Shown here: positions 7,044 through 10,402 of the stretch, piece after piece | How the letters are laid out: every line of letters begins with the position of its first letter | Position numbering within the stretch: position 1 is the stretch's first letter | Assembly: GCA_017538365.1 (NCBI GenBank) | Contig: JAFYIZ010000022.1 | Span: 1 to 10,402 of the forward strand | Origin: a bacterium | GTDB taxonomy: Bacteria > UBP6 > UBA1177 | Direction of reading: 5' to 3' | DNA: 10,402 nt | The notes under the pieces: generated by a model | Seen by the model: the letters and a program-made list of their open reading frames with translations, nothing else | Databases searched by the model: none | Told to the model about the DNA's origin: nothing | Translations under genes and position numbers: made by a program

Positions 7044-7071
7044 ATTATTGCCAAAAAGCGCGCTAAATCAA
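7044..7071 (-). promoter_or_regulatory. Possible sigma70-type promoter for ftsY
   Basis: TTGATT (7066-7071, 4 of 6 consensus) and AATAAT (7044-7049, 5 of 6) are separated by 16 bases on the minus strand. The predicted start near 7037 lies just before the hairpin at 7019-7033, so a transcript would begin with that stem-loop. Similar weak matches occur by chance in AT-rich spacers. Confidence 0.35.
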
Positions 7072-7092
7072 GAAAATGCGGGATTTACCGGA

Positions 7093-8178
7093 TTAGTCCA
7101 AATCGTATTTTTCAAAAACGAACGCGAAGTCGCGGCGGACCTGTTCTTCGGTAAGTCCGAACTGCTCGAGCGAATAGATGTGCTCGGTTTTGAAAGTCTT
7201 CTGTTTTTCGGACTGTTTTTTGAGAGCATCCGCGAACTTTTCGTCTTTTTTAAGGTCACAGAAAGAAATTATCCGCTCGAAAGTGTTGTCAAAATCTGTC
7301 ATGAGCTGTTTGTGGGTAAGAAGCAGGAAATTGGGCGAATCTTTCTTTTTCTCGGCGATCTCGTCGAACATTTTATAGTAGAAAAGCGAGGTGCGGTACA
7401 TGTTTTTGAGGAATCTCTGCTGCAACTCGACAGGCTGAGAGCTGTAGTTGTTGAGCGATTCCTGAACACGTTTTTCGAGCGACATCATCGATGGCACTGC
7501 CTCTAGAGGATTTCTGATTATGAGCATGATGCGCGGATTTTCGTAAATCTCTTCGATTTTGTCTACCGCAAAAAGCTGAGCAAACGACTTCGAAAACATT
7601 CTTCTGCCGGTTTTCCAGATGTTTTTCCGGTGGATCTGCTGCAGATATTCGGCGAATTTCTCCTGCCCCGCGACTTCGACCAGCTCACGCTCAAAGGCAT
7701 CGCTTTCGTCGAACTCCTGCCAGCAGTAGAAGTAGATCCACGAAAGAAGTCCGTCGAAGTAACGCATCGAAAGGGCGATGTCGTCGGTTTCATAGCCCAG
7801 AAGCGTAGTTTTGTGGATTTTCGGGTCCCAGACGCCGTCAAACGACATGTTTTTTACGAGCGGAAGGAACGGTTTTATGATTTTCCGCATCGAAAGTGCA
7901 GGAAAAACCATTTCCCACATCGCAAAACTGCGGAGTTCGTCACAGTTTTCAGTGAGAAACCTGTGCAGGAAAGTCGTTCCGCTGCGAAGGTGCCCGATGA
8001 GAAAAACGGGCTTTTCGATTTTCTGCTTAGACGCGCCGGGAAAGAAGATCTTGTCTAGAAACAGCGTGATGCTCATCAGCGCGCCTATGAAAGTCCTGAA
8101 AACAAGTATCCCGATATATTTGAAGCGGAAACCGAAAGCCGAATACAAAATCTTAAGGATTTTAAGTGTTTGCGACAT
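7093..8178 (-). CDS. Sulfotransferase-family protein (PAPS-type), substrate unknown
   Basis: A 361-residue protein with the two PAPS-binding signatures of the sulfotransferase superfamily. The 5'-phosphosulfate loop is FLIGHLRSGTTFLHRFL (59-75), which includes the RSGTT core. The 3'-phosphate region is IMLIIRNPLEAVPSMM (217-232), which includes R222 and a serine (S230). The C-terminal YSLEQFGLTEEQV (335-347) resembles the ending of bacterial Sulfotransfer_3-like proteins. Residues 22-45 are hydrophobic and may anchor or attach it to the membrane, so a lipid, glycan or other surface acceptor is possible; nothing in the sequence identifies the acceptor. The ATG at 8178 has AAGGTGA at 8182-8188. 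It follows mscL by 49 bases with no visible terminator and is followed by the hairpin at 7012-7037, so it probably ends the dehydrogenase-mscL-sulfotransferase transcript. Confidence 0.85.
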   Translation of the reverse strand: MSQTLKILKILYSAFGFRFKYIGILVFRTFIGALMSITLFLDKIFFPGASKQKIEKPVFLIGHLRSGTTFLHRFLTENCDELRSFAMWEMVFPALSMRKIIKPFLPLVKNMSFDGVWDPKIHKTTLLGYETDDIALSMRYFDGLLSWIYFYCWQEFDESDAFERELVEVAGQEKFAEYLQQIHRKNIWKTGRRMFSKSFAQLFAVDKIEEIYENPRIMLIIRNPLEAVPSMMSLEKRVQESLNNYSSQPVELQQRFLKNMYRTSLFYYKMFDEIAEKKKDSPNFLLLTHKQLMTDFDNTFERIISFCDLKKDEKFADALKKQSEKQKTFKTEHIYSLEQFGLTEEQVRRDFAFVFEKYDLD

Positions 8179-8227
8179 TTTTCACCTTTAAAGAATATCA
8201 GTGCGGGTAACGGAAAAGAGAAAAAAC

Positions 8228-8677
8228 TTACTTTTTGAGAAGGTCTCTGATCTCGGTAAGAAGAACGATCTGAGGATCGGGAGCCGGAGCCGGAGCTGCC
8301 GCTGCTGCCGCTTCTTCTGCAGCCTTCGTTGCCTTTTCAAGTCTTTCCTTAGCAGTATTTATGATTTTGATGAAAAGGAAAATCGAGAAAGCGACAATGA
8401 GGAAGTCGAAAGTGGTCTGAAGGAAATTTCCGTATTTGAGAAGAACTGCAGGCTGAGCTGCAACGCCTTCAGCTGCAGGAACAGCTTCTTTAAGAGTAAC
8501 TGCCAGATCGGTAAAGTTTACACCGCCGACGAGAAGTCCGATGAGCGGCATAATGACGTCGTTGACAACGGAGGTTACGATCTTGCCGAACGCACCGCCG
8601 ATGATGATACCGACAGCCATGTCCATAACGTTTCCCTTCATTGCGAAATCTTTGAATTCCTTAAGCAAATTTTTCAT
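8228..8677 (-). CDS. mscL: Large-conductance mechanosensitive channel MscL
   Basis: A 149-residue inner-membrane protein that forms a homopentameric pore and releases solutes under hypo-osmotic shock. The ATG at 8677 gives [17 protein letters not shown], matching the amphipathic N-terminal helix of MscL. TM1 is about residues 14-41, with the pore-lining [12 protein letters not shown] and the conserved NDVIMPLIG after it. TM2 is [18 protein letters not shown] (90-107). The cytoplasmic helix ends in the hallmark [10 protein letters not shown]. An Ala/Pro-rich linker, [13 protein letters not shown], joins TM2 to that helix; E. coli has a shorter version. An in-frame TTG at 8692 would add five residues but would overlap the ribosome-binding site. 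The gene starts 15 bases after the dehydrogenase stop. Confidence 0.97.
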   Translation of the reverse strand: MKNLLKEFKDFAMKGNVMDMAVGIIIGGAFGKIVTSVVNDVIMPLIGLLVGGVNFTDLAVTLKEAVPAAEGVAAQPAVLLKYGNFLQTTFDFLIVAFSIFLFIKIINTAKERLEKATKAAEEAAAAAAPAPAPDPQIVLLTEIRDLLKK

Positions 8678-8683
8678 TTTTTT

Positions 8684-8690
8684 CTCCCTC
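8684..8690 (-). promoter_or_regulatory. Ribosome-binding site deciding the mscL start
   Basis: GAGGGAG on the minus strand, six bases before ATG 8677. It fills the 15-base gap after the dehydrogenase stop and rules out the TTG at 8692. Confidence 0.85.
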
Positions 8691-8692
8691 AA

Positions 8693-9652
8693 TTATTTAT
8701 TCAACAATCTTTTGCTGAGAACTTTGATCATGTCCTCAGTCATGGTATCCAAATCGTAACTCGGTGCCCAGTCCCATTCAGCTCTTGCGCAGGAGTCGTC
8801 CATTTTGTTCGGCCAGCTTTCTGCGATACCCTGACGAACCGGATCGATGTTGTAATCCATCGTGAAATCGGGAATGACTTTTCTGATAGCCGCAGCGATC
8901 TGCTCGGGCTCGAAGCTCATTGAAGCTACGTTGAAGCAGTTTCTGTGGATGAATCTTGAAGAGTCAGCTTCCATAACACCGATAGCAGCTTTGAGGCAGT
9001 CAGGCATGTACATCATATCCATGTAAGTTCCCGCTTTGATGTAGCAGGTGTAGTGATGTTTTTTGATTGCTTCGTAGTAAATATCGACTGCGTAGTCGGT
9101 CGTTCCGCCGCCGGGAAGTGTGACGTTCGAAATGATGCCGGGGAATCTTACGCCTCTGGTATCGACGCCGTATTTTTTATGGTAGTAGTCGCAGAGAAGT
9201 TCGCCGGCGACTTTTGTAACGCCGTACATTGAAGTCGGACGCTGGATCGTGTCCTGAGGAGTGTTGTCCTTCGGAGTCGTCGGGCCGAAAGAGCCGATTG
9301 AACTCGGAGTGAAAAGCTGGAAATGAAGCTCTCTTCCGATTTCGAGAAGGTTCATGAGACCGCCGAGGTTGATTTTCCATGAAAGCTGCGGCTTCTGCTC
9401 GCCTACGCTCGAAAGAAGAGCAACAAGGTTGTAAACCGCATCGATGTTGTATTTTTTGATGATGCCGGCAACTCTTTCCGTATCAAGAATATCAGCCTGT
9501 TCATAAATACCGTTGACAAGCGTCGGAGCAAGCTGCGACGGATCTTTGAGGTCTGCAGCAACTACATTGCTTTCGCCGTAAATTCTTCTGAGTTCGGGAA
9601 CAAGTTCGCTTCCGATCTGACCACTGGCACCCACAACAAGAATTTTTTTCAT
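8693..9652 (-). CDS. SDR-type L-threonine 3-dehydrogenase (NAD-dependent epimerase/dehydratase family)
   Basis: A 319-residue cytoplasmic enzyme of the extended short-chain dehydrogenase family. The Rossmann motif is GASGQIG (8-14), with acidic D34 after the second strand, which favours NAD. Catalytic residues are the SS pair at 117-118 and YGVTK (Y143, K147). Blocks such as NTPQDTIQRPTSMYG (130-144), RFPGIIS (169-175) and GGGTTDYAVDIYYEA (181-195) are typical of UDP-galactose-epimerase-like threonine dehydrogenases, which oxidise L-threonine to 2-amino-3-oxobutyrate. The usual partner, Kbl (glycine C-acetyltransferase), is not in the window. A general sugar-nucleotide epimerase is less likely given these blocks. 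The ATG at 9652 is supported by GGAG six bases upstream; the TTG at 9664 lies at the edge of that site. It heads a probable operon with mscL and the sulfotransferase gene, and is divergent from rplM. Confidence 0.88.
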   Translation of the reverse strand: MKKILVVGASGQIGSELVPELRRIYGESNVVAADLKDPSQLAPTLVNGIYEQADILDTERVAGIIKKYNIDAVYNLVALLSSVGEQKPQLSWKINLGGLMNLLEIGRELHFQLFTPSSIGSFGPTTPKDNTPQDTIQRPTSMYGVTKVAGELLCDYYHKKYGVDTRGVRFPGIISNVTLPGGGTTDYAVDIYYEAIKKHHYTCYIKAGTYMDMMYMPDCLKAAIGVMEADSSRFIHRNCFNVASMSFEPEQIAAAIRKVIPDFTMDYNIDPVRQGIAESWPNKMDDSCARAEWDWAPSYDLDTMTEDMIKVLSKRLLNK

Positions 9653-9658
9653 TTTCTT

Positions 9659-9662
9659 CTCC
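9659..9662 (-). promoter_or_regulatory. Ribosome-binding site deciding the threonine dehydrogenase start
   Basis: GGAG on the minus strand, six bases before ATG 9652. An upstream in-frame TTG (9664) overlaps it and would leave no site of its own. Confidence 0.8.
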
Positions 9663-9681
9663 AATAAAAAACCATAAACCC

Positions 9682-9699
9682 GTCCGCAAAACCGCGGAC
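9682..9699 (-). other. Perfect 6-bp stem-loop in the leader of the dehydrogenase operon
   Basis: GTCCGC and GCGGAC (9694-9699 and 9682-9687) pair perfectly around a 6-base loop. It lies between the predicted transcription start (about 9708) and the ribosome-binding site at 9659. There is no T-run directly after it on the minus strand, so it is more likely a leader structure than a terminator. Function unknown. Confidence 0.45.
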
Positions 9700-9714
9700 T
9701 TTTACAAAAGCGGA

Positions 9715-9742
9715 AATATAGTCATAAATATTTTGAGTACAA
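9715..9742 (-). promoter_or_regulatory. Candidate promoter of the dehydrogenase-mscL-sulfotransferase operon
   Basis: On the minus strand TATATT (9715-9720, 5 of 6 consensus) lies 16 bases after TTGTAC (9737-9742, weak -35). A run of eight T lies just upstream of the -35 and could act as an A/T-tract element. The start would be near 9708, giving a leader of about 55 bases. Confidence 0.45.
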
Positions 9743-9843
9743 AAAAAATTTTGATTTTTCAGTGCAAAATTTCTTTCCGGCAACTTCCAAAGTCGTAAAA
9801 ACGCTGAAATTACTGAAAATTTTCAAAAATCCGCAATTTTTTC

Positions 9844-9871
9844 TTGACTTTGATTTTTACTTGCGTAATAT
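9844..9871 (+). promoter_or_regulatory. Promoter of rplM-rpsI
   Basis: TTGACT (9844-9849, 5 of 6) and TAATAT (9866-9871, 4 of 6) are separated by 16 bases. AT-rich DNA with A and T tracts lies just upstream (about 9801-9843), as expected of a strong ribosomal-protein promoter with UP-like sequence. Transcription would start near 9878, giving a leader of about 33 bases. The rest of the spacer from 9743 to 9800 shows no further gene or clear signal. Confidence 0.6.
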
Positions 9872-9897
9872 TCCACCGCTTTTTTGGTAACTGACAT

Positions 9898-9902
9898 GAG
9901 GA
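9898..9902 (+). promoter_or_regulatory. Ribosome-binding site deciding the rplM start
   Basis: GAGGA lies eight bases before ATG 9911. The alternative in-frame starts (TTG 9884, ATG 9896) have no comparable site, and using them would add residues not seen at the N-terminus of L13. Confidence 0.75.
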
Positions 9903-9910
9903 AGAGTGTC

Positions 9911-10369
9911 ATGGAATTGACAAAATACAAAAGAAAAGAAGACGTTAAAAGAGAATGGTTCGAGATTGACGCAACGGGCGTCAGACTCGGAAGACTTGCA
10001 ACGGCTGTTGCAAACATCCTTCGCGGAAAAACAAAAGTTGACTACACGCCGAGCGTTGACTGCGGTGACTATGTAGTTATCACGAATGCCGAGAAGATCG
10101 ACCTTACCGGCAGCAAAATGACTGAAAAGAATTATTACCATTATTCAGGTTATCAGAGCGGTATGAAATCGCTTACGGCAGCTGAAATGATTCAGAAACA
10201 TCCCGATTACCTCATTCTTCACGCGGTAAAAGGAATGATGCCGAAGAACAAACTTGCGAACCAGATTATGACCAAGCTCAAAATCTTCGCAGGAAACGAA
10301 CATGCCCACACAGCTCAGCAGCCAACCAAGCTCAGAGTTGACGTAACCGGAAAAGTGGAAAAAATTTAA
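9911..10369 (+). CDS. rplM: Large ribosomal subunit protein L13
   Basis: A 152-residue protein of the 50S subunit, an early-assembly protein that binds 23S rRNA. It aligns along its length with E. coli L13 (142 residues): VKREWFEIDATGVRLGRLAT (12-31), LRGK, YTPSVDCGDYVVITNAEKI (44-62), the signature VKGMMPKNKLANQIMTKLKIFAGNEH (about 105-130) and HTAQQPTKL near the end. It has a short N-terminal extension and about ten extra C-terminal residues, both mild. Its stop lies 17 bases before the rpsI ATG, the usual rplM-rpsI order. Expression is probably driven by the promoter at 9844-9871. Confidence 0.97.
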   Translation: MELTKYKRKEDVKREWFEIDATGVRLGRLATAVANILRGKTKVDYTPSVDCGDYVVITNAEKIDLTGSKMTEKNYYHYSGYQSGMKSLTAAEMIQKHPDYLILHAVKGMMPKNKLANQIMTKLKIFAGNEHAHTAQQPTKLRVDVTGKVEKI

Positions 10370-10386
10370 CTATTTGGAGATAAAGA

Positions 10387-10402
10387 ATGGAACAGTGGTA
10401 CG
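10387..10402 (+). CDS. rpsI: Small ribosomal subunit protein S9, first five codons only
   Basis: ATG at 10387, preceded by GGAGA (10376-10380) at a six-base spacing, begins MEQWY and runs off the window. S9 proteins often start with a short lead followed by YYxTGRRK. Position directly after rplM is the near-universal gene order, so the call rests mainly on context. Confidence 0.8.

Noticed and set aside
8281-8325. Low-complexity GCC/GCT-rich stretch in mscL as a possible repeat element
   Set aside because: It encodes the Ala/Pro linker before the C-terminal helix, which is commonly Ala/Pro-rich in MscL proteins.
1-10402. CRISPR array, tRNA or rRNA gene, insertion sequence, integrase
   Set aside because: I saw no regularly spaced repeats, no tRNA-like cloverleaf or rRNA segment, and no transposase or integrase motifs on either strand.

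Overview
The window joins two regions of different character. Bases 1-1491 are AT-rich (two sampled 60-base rows are 37% and 32% G+C) and hold a plus-strand pair: the 3' part of an AAA/ABC-type ATPase gene, entering from the left edge, and directly after it a complete gene for a small TOPRIM-type (RloB/DUF4435/OLD-like) protein. From about base 1510 the sequence is visibly richer in G+C and holds core housekeeping genes. The ATPase-TOPRIM pair looks like an acquired defence-type module beside the core chromosome. Its layout resembles PARIS (AriA-AriB) and RloA/RloB, but I cannot assign it to a named system, so it is the best candidate here for something undescribed.

The rest is ordinary chromosome. 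On the minus strand, transcribed right to left, lies a first group of an SDR-type L-threonine 3-dehydrogenase, mscL and a sulfotransferase-family gene. After a small hairpin terminator comes a second tight group: ftsY, a pyrophosphate-type phosphofructokinase, mnmA (2-thiouridylase) and sppA. At the right end, divergent from the dehydrogenase, the plus strand carries rplM and the first codons of rpsI, with a recognisable promoter in the AT-rich 258-bp spacer.

The genes suggest a Gram-negative-like, probably anaerobic or fermentative bacterium. The evidence is a two-domain 67K-type SppA, an FtsY with its own N-terminal membrane helix, a PPi-type phosphofructokinase and a cysteine-variant MnmA. 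A PVC/Lentisphaerota-like, spirochaete-like or similar lineage would fit, but this is a weak inference from gene flavour and I cannot name the organism. Ribosome-binding sites are clear (GGAG/GAGG type). They place the starts of ftsY, mscL, the dehydrogenase and rplM at internal ATGs, not at the upstream TTGs that would give the longest open frames.

The second group mixes membrane protein targeting (FtsY), membrane proteolysis (SppA), glycolysis and tRNA thiolation. This looks like housekeeping co-transcription and not one pathway. Subtler signals include a 34-bp tandem duplication and an embedded widespread-type short repeat in the ftsY acidic linker, loss of the usual second catalytic cysteine in MnmA, a promoter-like sequence overlapping the terminator upstream of ftsY, and a perfect hairpin in the leader of the dehydrogenase gene.
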